DNA from: Pseudorhodobacter antarcticus
GTDB taxonomy: Bacteria; Pseudomonadota; Alphaproteobacteria; Rhodobacterales; Rhodobacteraceae
NCBI GenBank assembly: GCA_945861995.1
Contig: CAMAWZ010000021.1
Span: 1-15,491, forward strand
Reading direction: 5' to 3'
DNA length: 15,491 nucleotides
In this document: positions 7,957 to 14,125 of the stretch, piece after piece
Position numbering within the stretch: the first letter of the stretch is position 1
Layout: every line of letters begins with the position of its first letter
Position numbers and translations under genes: made by a program
Notes under the pieces: generated by a model
The model's input: the letters and a program-made list of their open reading frames with translations, nothing else
What the model was told of the DNA's origin: nothing
Databases searched by the model: none

Positions 7957-8346
7957 TCAAATCCCTGTCTGGTCTTGCAAGTCCTGATCAAGGGCCAATG
8001 TGCAATCGGCCACGCGCAGCAACCGTGCCCAAACCGCGGCAAAGGCGGTGGTATCCTCCCGCTCTAGGCAGATGGCCAAATCTTGCGCCACCACGGACAA
8101 GGTTTTCAGCCCCAAATTCTGGGCCATGCGATCCAACCGCTTGAGACGGCGCAGCAAATCACCCATTTGATGCTGCGCGATTCGTTCGGCCAGTTTGGCC
8201 ATTTGCAGCGCCAGTTCGCCCAAAGCGCGGCTCACCACTTGGTCGGCTGCCTGCGATGATAGATTGCGATAAATCGAAGAAATCTGTTCAAGATCAAGTC
8301 TTGGGTTTTCTTTTGGCTTTAGCGCCAAAACAACTGCCCTGCTCAT
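7957..8346 (-). CDS. conserved hypothetical helical protein
   Basis: I do not recognise a named family. The 129-residue protein is predicted soluble and almost wholly helical: long leucine/alanine-rich amphipathic stretches from about 18 to 125 (for example QMAKLAERIAQHQMGDLLRR), with no signal peptide and no membrane segment. The size and helical character recall an HPt-like four-helix bundle, but I cannot point to a phospho-acceptor histidine motif, so this is only a guess. ATG 8344-8346 follows a GGGG-containing site. It is the first gene of the set leading to the aminopeptidase and the NlpC/P60 peptidase, and is divergent from the carbonic anhydrase gene. Confidence 0.75.
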   Translation of the reverse strand: MSRAVVLALKPKENPRLDLEQISSIYRNLSSQAADQVVSRALGELALQMAKLAERIAQHQMGDLLRRLKRLDRMAQNLGLKTLSVVAQDLAICLEREDTTAFAAVWARLLRVADCTLALDQDLQDQTGI

Positions 8347-8426
8347 TTATTACCCCATAGTTCAACACCCGCCTCTCATCTTGCGGGCAACCAATGAACA
8401 AAAGGTTGATAACGCATATGGAAATG

Positions 8427-8456
8427 TGCCCCATTTTCTGCAATTGCAGAGGGGCA
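8427..8456. promoter_or_regulatory. nested palindrome upstream of the carbonic anhydrase gene
   Basis: A perfect 14-base palindrome, TCTGCAATTGCAGA (8437-8450), lies inside longer arms TGCCCC (8427-8432) and GGGGCA (8451-8456), with four extra bases on the left side only. It ends 28 bases before the carbonic anhydrase ATG. It may be an operator for a dimeric regulator of the carbon-uptake block, or a hairpin in the 5' leader. The binding protein is unknown. No clear sigma-70 boxes could be assigned next to it. Confidence 0.5.
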
Positions 8457-8484
8457 GACAGCCAAGCTGAACAAGGACGACACC

Positions 8485-9132
8485 ATGCACCCCTTCAAGA
8501 CCTTGCCAAGCTATCTGGTGCAACGCTTTCAAGGGTGGCGCGCCACCGCCTATGCCGACAACAAAGCATGGTATCGCCGCTTGGCCGAAGGCGGCCAGCA
8601 CCCGCGCGCGATGGTGATTTCCTGCTGCGATAGCCGCGTGCATGTCACGTCTATTTTCGGCGCAGATGAGGGCGAGTTTTTCATCCATCGCAACGTCGCA
8701 AACCTTGTTCCGCCGTATAATCCCGACGGCGAATATCACGGCACCTCGGCGGCGGTGGAATATGCGGTGACAGGGCTAAAAGTGGCCCATATCGTGGTGC
8801 TGGGCCATTCCAACTGCGGCGGCGTCAAAGGCTGCCATGATATGTGCATCGGCCATGCCCCTGAACTGGAACAAAAGTCCAGCTTTGTCGGCCGCTGGAT
8901 GGATATTCTTCGGCCTGGCTTTCAGCGCGTGGCACATCTGCCTGTGGGCGAAATTCTGCCTGCTTTAGAAAAACAGGCTGTGCTGACCAGCCTTGAAAAC
9001 CTGATGAGTTTTCCCTTTATACAAAAAGCGGTCGAAGGCGATATGCTAACGCTGCACGGGCTTTGGACAAATACGGGCGAGGGCGAGTTACACCAGTATG
9101 ACGCCGCGCGAGATGAATTTGTTGCCATATAA
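8485..9132 (+). CDS. beta-class carbonic anhydrase
   Basis: A 215-residue beta-carbonic anhydrase, interconverting CO2 and bicarbonate in the cytoplasm. The zinc ligands are C47, H108 and C111; the active-site dyad is D49 and R51 (CCDSR, 47-51; GHSNCGG, 107-113). HGTSAAVEYAV (85-95) is the usual helix before the second motif. Length is normal for the family. ATG 8485 is preceded by AAGGA. The gene is first in a plus-strand block with sbtA (52 bases downstream) and sbtB, which suggests it interconverts the bicarbonate that SbtA brings in and CO2, to supply carboxylating enzymes or balance pH. Whether a RuBisCO exists in this genome is unknown from the window; anaplerotic carboxylases are an alternative consumer. 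Confidence 0.95.
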   Translation: MHPFKTLPSYLVQRFQGWRATAYADNKAWYRRLAEGGQHPRAMVISCCDSRVHVTSIFGADEGEFFIHRNVANLVPPYNPDGEYHGTSAAVEYAVTGLKVAHIVVLGHSNCGGVKGCHDMCIGHAPELEQKSSFVGRWMDILRPGFQRVAHLPVGEILPALEKQAVLTSLENLMSFPFIQKAVEGDMLTLHGLWTNTGEGELHQYDAARDEFVAI

Positions 9133-9184
9133 TTTTTGAACGGCGACGACTGACGATCTAACCCTTGGCCAGAAAGTAAAGACC

Positions 9185-10159
9185 ATGGATTTCCTCGCCC
9201 TAGCCGCGCAAAACCTTATGACCCCGATGATACTGTGCTTTGCGCTGGGCCTTGCCGCAGCGCTGGCACGATCTGATCTGACTGTGCCCGAGGCGATGGC
9301 CAAGGCGATGTCGCTGTATCTGCTGTTTGCCATAGGCTTTAAGGGCGGGGTTTCGGTGGCAAGTCACGGCCTGGATGCCAGCCTTGGCCTTAGCCTATTG
9401 GTTGGGGTGATTTTGTCGTTTGCTCTGCCATTGGTTGCCTATGCCCTGCTGCGCGGCATGACCCAGCTTTCGGCGTTGGATGCCGCCGCCGTTTCGGCGC
9501 ATTATGGGTCGATCTCGATCGTGACCTTCGTGACCGCGACGACAGTTTTGGCGGGGCGCGGGATTGAGGCGGAAGGTTACATGGTTGCCGTTGCCGCCGC
9601 GATGGAGGCCCCCGCGATTGTGTCTGCACTGTGGCTGGTTGCGCGGTCGGGTGCAGGGCCACGGATGGATGCGCGTCTGTGGCGCGAAATTTTGTTGAAC
9701 GGGTCCATCGTGCTGCTTGTCGGCTCTTTCCTGATTGGCGCACTGACGGGCGACGGCGGCATGACGCGCATTGAAAGCTTTATCGTCTCGCCGTTCCAAG
9801 GTGTGCTTTGTTTGTTCCTTTTGGATATGGGGCTGGTGGCAGGGCGCGGGATGCGCGGGGCCAAGGGAAATCTGGGGTTTGGCGCGCTGGCATTCGGGCT
9901 GCTGATGCCCGTGATCGGGGCCGCCTTTGGTCTTGGCGGGGCACTGATCCTTGGCCTATCGGTTGGCGGTGCGGCGCTGATGATGACACTGGCGGCATCG
10001 GCCAGCTATATCGCTGTGCCCGCAGCCATGCGCGTGGCCCTGCCCGAGGCAAATCCCAGCGTCTATCTGACCCTATCCCTTGGCGTGACTTTTCCCTTTA
10101 ACCTTGTAATTGGCATCCCGACTTATGTTGCCATTGCCCTAGCCGTGATCAAAGGATGA
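9185..10159 (+). CDS. sbtA: sodium-dependent bicarbonate transporter SbtA
   Basis: A 324-residue inner-membrane protein with about ten hydrophobic segments. Characteristic SbtA stretches are KGG (53-55), AHYGSISIVTF (105-115), MEAPAIVSALW (140-150), FLLDMGLVAG (211-220), ASASYIAVPAAMR (271-283) and FPFNLVIGIPTY (303-314). The family (PF05982) takes up bicarbonate with sodium in cyanobacteria. The protein is shorter than cyanobacterial SbtA (about 370 residues), mainly because the central cytoplasmic loop between the two halves is only about 15 residues (154-168). In cyanobacteria this region is longer, so control by SbtB may differ. ATG at 9185; sbtB starts 3 bases after its stop. Bicarbonate as substrate is inferred from the family and from the adjacent carbonic anhydrase. 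Confidence 0.93.
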   Translation: MDFLALAAQNLMTPMILCFALGLAAALARSDLTVPEAMAKAMSLYLLFAIGFKGGVSVASHGLDASLGLSLLVGVILSFALPLVAYALLRGMTQLSALDAAAVSAHYGSISIVTFVTATTVLAGRGIEAEGYMVAVAAAMEAPAIVSALWLVARSGAGPRMDARLWREILLNGSIVLLVGSFLIGALTGDGGMTRIESFIVSPFQGVLCLFLLDMGLVAGRGMRGAKGNLGFGALAFGLLMPVIGAAFGLGGALILGLSVGGAALMMTLAASASYIAVPAAMRVALPEANPSVYLTLSLGVTFPFNLVIGIPTYVAIALAVIKG

Positions 10160-10162
10160 CCC

Positions 10163-10471
10163 ATGCAAATGCACCCTGCCAAACGCGTTGAAATCACCAT
10201 CGAAGCCCCGATGGAGGCGCGTCTGACCGAGGCGCTGACCGAGGCAGGGGTCACAGGCTTTACCATTTTGCCCGTTCTGGGCGGATCTGGCCGATCTGGC
10301 CAGTGGTCGCGCGAAGGGCAGGTGGGCCGCAGTGGTATGGTTTCGGTGGTCTGCATCATCAGGCCTGATCGGCTGGACACCCTCCTTGATGCGGCTTTTG
10401 CCGTGGTGCAGCGTCATATCGGTGTGGTATCGGTGACCGATGCCCATGTGCTGCGGGCCGAGCGGTTTTAG
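10163..10471 (+). CDS. sbtB: PII-like regulator of SbtA (SbtB-type)
   Basis: A 102-residue PII-like protein with the beta-alpha-beta-beta-alpha-beta pattern of the family: strand about 8-14, helix 17-29, strand 33-39, a loop of about 40-59 rich in Gly, Ser and Arg (GGSGRSGQWSREG), strand 60-66, helix 69-84 and last strand 89-96. TGFTILP (31-37) aligns with TGYT of cyanobacterial SbtB, and the following loop again holds serine/arginine positions. In cyanobacteria SbtB binds adenyl nucleotides and blocks or tunes SbtA. The C-terminus ends at RAERF and lacks the CGPxGC redox tail known from some SbtB proteins. It is next to sbtA with a 3-base gap, the arrangement that best supports the assignment. 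Nucleotide binding is not shown. Confidence 0.85.
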   Translation: MQMHPAKRVEITIEAPMEARLTEALTEAGVTGFTILPVLGGSGRSGQWSREGQVGRSGMVSVVCIIRPDRLDTLLDAAFAVVQRHIGVVSVTDAHVLRAERF

Positions 10472-10490
10472 CGCAAATTGGGGATTGGCG

Positions 10491-10832
10491 ATGTCGGAAA
10501 GCAAACAGCAGGTCTACACGCTGGTCGTGGAAGTGGGCCGCAAAGAAGGCGACGGCCTGCCCCCTAAATCCACGGGCGCGGCGTTGATGTGCTATGCCAG
10601 CGGCGTGGACGAGGCCGAAGCCGTGCGCGAAACTGTGGCCATTCTAAAACAGGCCGATCTGGCCCCTTTGGATGTGTCGGGATATGGCACGCTGGAAGAA
10701 CGGCTGGAAAACGGCGATGAAATTGACGTCGAAGAGCGCGCCCTTATGCAGCGCGCGCTGGATGAAAACTCGGTCATCATTGCGCAAATGACGCCTTTCT
10801 TTGATGATCCAAAAGGCGGGCCCAAGCCATGA
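10491..10832 (+). CDS. small conserved hypothetical protein in the sbtAB block
   Basis: A 113-residue soluble acidic protein of unknown function. The N-terminal strand YTLVVEVGRK, a second strand TGAALMCYASG, a helix DEAEAVRETVAILKQADL and a strand LDVSGYGTLEERL suggest a ferredoxin-like alpha/beta fold. The C-terminal part is a charged helix (EERALMQRALDENS) and a Phe/Asp/Pro-rich tail. The frame is open from 10440, inside sbtB, but ATG 10491 is preferred: it is the first start after sbtB and follows GGGGA. It starts 19 bases after sbtB and overlaps the next gene by 4 bases (ATGA). I recall similar hypothetical proteins in roseobacters but no name. A role with SbtAB is only suggested by position. 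Confidence 0.78.
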   Translation: MSESKQQVYTLVVEVGRKEGDGLPPKSTGAALMCYASGVDEAEAVRETVAILKQADLAPLDVSGYGTLEERLENGDEIDVEERALMQRALDENSVIIAQMTPFFDDPKGGPKP

Positions 10833-11011
10833 AATTTCTTGACCGAAACGATCCGTTCTTTCGCAAAACTTGGGTGCGGGTGGTGTCTGTCGCCTTGCCT
10901 GCCTTTTGGGGATTGGTTGAATTTTATATGCAAAACGCCTTTTGGGGCCTGCTGTTTGGCGCACTCGCGGCCTATGCCGCCTATGAGTTATTTCTTCGGG
11001 CAAAAGATTGA
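10829..11011 (+). CDS. small two-helix membrane protein
   Basis: A 60-residue protein with a positively charged N-terminus (MKFLDRNDPFFRKTWVR) and two hydrophobic segments at about 16-33 and 37-55, so probably an inner-membrane hairpin. The function is unknown; similar small proteins appear as hypotheticals in Rhodobacterales. It starts in the ATGA overlap with the preceding gene, which argues strongly that it is real and translated by coupling. Its last 24 bases overlap the end of the converging lipoprotein gene. It could be a small partner of a membrane complex, but nothing in the sequence names one. Confidence 0.75.
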   Translation: MKFLDRNDPFFRKTWVRVVSVALPAFWGLVEFYMQNAFWGLLFGALAAYAAYELFLRAKD

Positions 11012-11281
11012 TCCGCGCATTTCGCCCGAATCACCTTGCAAACTGCTTTCGGATAACCTGCACCCCGTCACCTGCGGGATAAGAGCAATCATATCAGCGC
11101 GGATACCCGCGTGTTCGCCCCGCTTGGCATAGCCAAGGCGAATGATTTGTGCGCGCTTTTCGGTGAAAAACACTGTGTAGTCGCGGCCATTCATTTCCGT
11201 ATCTAAGCGCTGCGCGCCCATAAACTCTGGCGCGGGTGATGCGCAGGCTGCAAGCAACGGAAAAATCCAAAGGGCTTTCAT
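10988..11281 (-). CDS. small lipoprotein, hypothetical
   Basis: A 97-residue protein with a lipoprotein signal: MKALWIFPLLAAC, lipobox LAAC with the lipidated cysteine at 13. The mature part (ASPAPEFMGAQR...) is about 84 residues with two more cysteines, C74 and C94, which may pair. The position +2 residue is Ala, which would send it to the outer membrane in species with a Lol rule like that of E. coli. The function is unknown. The frame is open to 11314, but the signal peptide fixes ATG 11279-11281, with AGGA upstream. It is divergent from the glutamine-synthetase-like gene, with 127 bases between them, and overlaps the converging 60-residue membrane gene by 24 bases. Confidence 0.8.
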   Translation of the reverse strand: MKALWIFPLLAACASPAPEFMGAQRLDTEMNGRDYTVFFTEKRAQIIRLGYAKRGEHAGIRADMIALIPQVTGCRLSESSLQGDSGEMRGSIFCPKK

Positions 11282-11320
11282 ATTGGTTCCTGTAACACAT
11301 TGCCGTGCAACCATAGCGCG

Positions 11321-11379
11321 AAATAAACACCAAATAAACTTGAAACCGCGAAATACTTGCGCTTTTGATCAAATTGCGC
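11321..11379. promoter_or_regulatory. candidate promoter and operator region for the glutamine-synthetase-like gene
   Basis: This divergent region holds two exact copies of AAATAAAC (11321-11328 and 11332-11339), start to start 11 bases apart, about one DNA turn. It also holds a perfect palindrome TTTGATCAAA (11364-11373) flanked by two TTGCGC direct repeats (11357-11362 and 11374-11379). A weak sigma-70-like pair could be TTGAAA (11340-11345) and TTTGAT (11364-11369) with 18 bases between, so the palindrome would cover the -10. The regulator is unknown. All boxes are read by eye. Confidence 0.35.
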
Positions 11380-11408
11380 TTTCTGGAACGCAACGGAAAG
11401 GAAACCCC

Positions 11409-12788
11409 ATGTCGCAGTCGCCCCCAAACGCAGCCCCCCTCAGCGATGCGCAGGCGTTTTTGGCCAAATATCCCGACGTGTCCGCGATTGATATTGTGCT
11501 GACAGATGCCCATGGCATTGGGCGGGGCAAATCCATTCGGCGGCACGAGTTGGAAAGCCTGTATACGGCGGGGCGCGGTATTCCTGCATCGATGTTCGCC
11601 CAAGATGTCGCGGGCGATGATGTGGCGGGAACTGGGTTGGTCATTACTGATGGCGGCGGTGATTTGCGCTGTTTTCCGATTGCGGGCACCCTTGGGTTTA
11701 TGCCCGCCACAGGGCGCGGCCAAGTGCTGATTTCGATGTATAACTCCGATGGTACAGGTTTTGCGCACGAACCGCGTCATGCCTTGATCCGCCAGATCGA
11801 GCGGGCGCGGGGTTTGGGCTATACGCCAATGGGTGCGCTAGAGGTAGAGTTTTACCTGATCGACCGCGAACGCAGCGCAGATGGCGAGATGCAGCCCGCC
11901 CGCTATCCCCTGACTGGGCGGCGCAGCCTGAACACCAATACCATGTCGGTGGACGAGTTGGACGAAATGTCGCCCTTTTTCGATGCGGTGTATGAGGGTG
12001 CAACGCATTTGGATGTGCCGCTAGAGGCCCTGATTTCTGAATATTCGGCTGGCCAGTACGAGCTGACAATCCGCTACCGCGACCTTGCGCGCGCGGCTGA
12101 CGATGTGGTGATCGCCAAGCGCTTGCTGCGCGCCACCGCGCGGCGGTTTGGGATGGAGGCCTGCTTTATGGCCAAGCCGTTCGGCACGCAGGCAGGGTCT
12201 GGAATGCATTTGCATTTGTCGCTGACGGGTAGCACTGGCGCGAACCTGTTTGCCGATACGGATGCGGGCGATCTATCCCCGCTGATGTTAAACGCCATTG
12301 CCGGCATCCGCGCCACAATTCCCGATACAATGGCCCTGCTTGCTCCGTTTTTAAACTCTTGGCGGCGCTTTGCCTCGGTCAACTACTCACCTGCGAATGA
12401 CACATGGGGCGTGGAAAATCGCACTGTGGCCCTGCGCGTGCCAGCGGGGGCAGGTAAGACGCGGCATTTCGAACACCGCGTCGCGGGGGTGGATGCCAAC
12501 CCTTATCTTGTGGCCGCCGTGACCTTGGGCGCGGCCCTCGATGGGATAGAGTCATGTGCAAATCCTGGCCCAGCGGTGACAGGCAGCGCCTATGATCTTC
12601 CTAAAAATCCAGCTTTGCCATCCACTTGGGAAGGTTCGATTGACGCGCTGGAACACTCGGCCTTTGCACGCCGCATTTTGGGCGATGCGCTGCATACAGG
12701 CTTTGTTGCCATCAAACGGGCCGAAGTGCAGCGTATAGCGCTGGCGGTCAGTGCGGCGGAATGGGATCTTTACGGATTTTCCGTTTAG
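11409..12788 (+). CDS. glutamine synthetase-family ligase (GlnA/PuuA-like)
   Basis: A 459-residue member of the glutamine synthetase family. Active-site candidates are E145 and E147 (GALEVEFYL), E211 and E218 (ISEYSAGQYEL), H267 and H269 (GSGMHLHLSL), R338 and R343 (ENRTVALRVP) and E355 with R357 (HFEHRVAGVDANPYL). The N-terminal beta-grasp half begins VSAIDIVLTDAHGIGRGK. The sequence is not that of housekeeping GlnA: the tyrosine-adenylylation region and several GlnA motifs are absent, and it resembles the gamma-glutamylpolyamine synthetase (PuuA) and GlnA-like group, so the acceptor may be an amine rather than ammonia. The substrate cannot be named. The frame is open from 11283, but ATG 11409 follows GGAAAGGA and starts the conserved part. 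Its TAG overlaps the stop of the opposite Hint gene. Confidence 0.9.
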   Translation: MSQSPPNAAPLSDAQAFLAKYPDVSAIDIVLTDAHGIGRGKSIRRHELESLYTAGRGIPASMFAQDVAGDDVAGTGLVITDGGGDLRCFPIAGTLGFMPATGRGQVLISMYNSDGTGFAHEPRHALIRQIERARGLGYTPMGALEVEFYLIDRERSADGEMQPARYPLTGRRSLNTNTMSVDELDEMSPFFDAVYEGATHLDVPLEALISEYSAGQYELTIRYRDLARAADDVVIAKRLLRATARRFGMEACFMAKPFGTQAGSGMHLHLSLTGSTGANLFADTDAGDLSPLMLNAIAGIRATIPDTMALLAPFLNSWRRFASVNYSPANDTWGVENRTVALRVPAGAGKTRHFEHRVAGVDANPYLVAAVTLGAALDGIESCANPGPAVTGSAYDLPKNPALPSTWEGSIDALEHSAFARRILGDALHTGFVAIKRAEVQRIALAVSAAEWDLYGFSV

Positions 12789-12945
12789 GCCACCTTGGTC
12801 ACAATCCTCCCCAGCATCCGCATCAGCGCCACTGTTTCATAACTGTTCAGGCACATTAGGGGCGCATCGCACGTTTGGGCAAAATCGCCCGCTGCCAGGG
12901 CAAGTTCGCCCGCCGCGGCGCCGCCAATCAGCGCCGCCCCCCCCC
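12785..12945 (-). pseudogene. out-of-frame C-terminal piece of the Hint-domain gene
   Basis: In the frame shifted by one base, after the run of nine G on the coding strand, the translation gives ALIGGAAAGELALAAG and then ends with LNSYETVALMRMLGR and IVTKVA. The YET-x-x-LMRMLGR ending is what I recall as the usual C-terminus of this Hint family. The frame as written instead continues WRRRGGRTCPGSGRFCPN, which is arginine-rich and unlike it. The restored reading would stop at 12785, overlapping the converging ligase stop by 4 bases, as the other converging pairs here do. So this is probably the real end of the protein, lost through a one-base indel or a sequencing error. Confidence 0.7.
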
Positions 12946-13868
12946 AGATCAAGGCTGACACTGGACACGACCGCGCGGCGATCTTCCGCAAGCGCGGTGC
13001 GCCCATCCACCACGTCACCTGCAGCCACCAGAACCGCCTCTGTGCCGAAAAGATATTCCACAGCACTGCCCGAAACCACAAGGCGCTGATCCGCAGACAC
13101 CAGCACATCCCCGCGTCTGTCATAAAAAGGCGCCCGCAGCACAATCGGCGCGAAAGACCCGCGTGCGGGCAATTCCATAAAATGCACGGCGCGCAGCGGT
13201 TGTGGGCCGCGATCCGCGGTCATAACCACATCGCCCGCCTTTAAGTTGCCTGCCGCCACGGGCCCCAGCGCGGTATCCACCACAGTGCGCAGGCCAATCC
13301 ACGGCGCAGCGCGCGGCACATCTGCGCAGCGCGAAAAGCCAAACCACAGCACAGCGGGGTCGAAATTGCCCTTTTTACAAATGTCTTCGGCATCGCGGTT
13401 TGCAAATGCCAAGGCACCCGCACCTTGCGCTGCAGCCAATGGCGCGCCGCCAGTCAGGCTGGACAGCCGCAATGTCCAATTTCCCGTGGCGCTGTCAAAG
13501 AAATAGGTCAGCCGCCCCGCCTCGGCACTGCTCGCTGGCAAAGCAGGCAGGCTTGCGCGCAACAGTTTTGCCCCCTCGCGGTGCAGCAGCGACAGCCCCC
13601 CATCTGGGCCGACAAACACTGCGAAACTGCGCTGAACCCCTTGATTTGTTTGTAAATTAATCAGAACTTTGCCGCGCGGCAGGGGCAGGCGCAACTCGGC
13701 TACAAACGTGCCGCTGTCCAGAAGCTGAAACGGATTGGCCCATATATCAACCAACCCTTTGCCTGAAATGGCCAGCCAATCTTGGGTCGGGCGCGCGCCA
13801 AAGGGCAGCACAGATTTTGGGGGCAATGCGCCCATTTGGGCAATTGAAATCGCGGCATACTGGGCCAT
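12837..13868 (-). CDS. Hint-domain protein with LamG-like N-terminus, frame apparently disrupted
   Basis: As written, a 343-residue protein. Residues about 20-150 look like a beta-sandwich of LamG type (FVAELRLPLPRGKVLINLQ, then AGRLTYFFDSATGNWTLRL). From about 190 comes a Hint-like module, GLRTVVDTALGPVAAGNLK, GDVVMTADRGPQPL and VSADQRLVVSGSAVEYLFG, similar to Hint_2 proteins that are numerous in roseobacters and have no assigned biochemical role. The nucleophilic cysteine expected at the start of an active Hint (CFTPGT-like) is not seen: the matching place reads APWIGLRT. The last 35 or so residues come from reading out of frame after a nine-base G run; one base fewer would give a 360-residue protein ending at 12785. 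ATG 13866-13868 has AAGGACA upstream. Confidence 0.75.
   Translation of the reverse strand: MAQYAAISIAQMGALPPKSVLPFGARPTQDWLAISGKGLVDIWANPFQLLDSGTFVAELRLPLPRGKVLINLQTNQGVQRSFAVFVGPDGGLSLLHREGAKLLRASLPALPASSAEAGRLTYFFDSATGNWTLRLSSLTGGAPLAAAQGAGALAFANRDAEDICKKGNFDPAVLWFGFSRCADVPRAAPWIGLRTVVDTALGPVAAGNLKAGDVVMTADRGPQPLRAVHFMELPARGSFAPIVLRAPFYDRRGDVLVSADQRLVVSGSAVEYLFGTEAVLVAAGDVVDGRTALAEDRRAVVSSVSLDLGGGGADWRRRGGRTCPGSGRFCPNVRCAPNVPEQL
12937..12945. repeat. run of nine C (nine G on the coding strand) at the Hint frame break
   Basis: Nine consecutive C bases. Losing one, or gaining two, joins the N-terminal frame to the family-like C-terminal frame. Runs of this kind are hot spots for slippage in cells and for errors in sequencing. 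Confidence 0.95.
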
Positions 13869-14125
13869 AGTCTTGCCTGTCCTTTTGCCCCAGTTTATGG
13901 CGCATGACCAAAGGCTTGGGTTTAGGCCAAGCCGCGTTTTGGTTATGTGATCAGACTGCTCTGCCTGATATCGCCCCGTTTGGGATCGTTTCTATTACCT
14001 TAGATTGCCATGCCGCCCGTATCCTGTCACCCCATAATTGCAACCCCCATGACAACCCTGTGCGCCAGTGTTGCCTATAGGCCGCAGGCGCGCTAGGTCT
14101 TGGGCAAATTTCCCAAGGTGACGCC
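13869..14125. other. divergent intergenic region between the Hint gene and dapE
   Basis: About 257 bases with no supported gene. It should hold promoters for both directions. I see no convincing pair of sigma-70 boxes; the only clear element is the inverted repeat next to the dapE start, described separately. Confidence 0.5.
14099..14117 (+). promoter_or_regulatory. inverted repeat overlapping the dapE ribosome binding site
   Basis: CTTGGG (14099-14104) and CCCAAG (14112-14117) are perfect arms with a 7-base spacer, immediately before the GTG at 14126. The second arm includes the AAG of the AAGGTGA ribosome binding site (14115-14121). A hairpin there could hide the site and lower translation. 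A DNA operator is the alternative. Confidence 0.4.

Noticed and set aside
11282..11310. possible sigma-54 promoter (TTGG ... TTGC) before the glutamine-synthetase-like gene
   Set aside because: The distance between the GG and GC elements is about 15 bases instead of 10, so the site does not fit.
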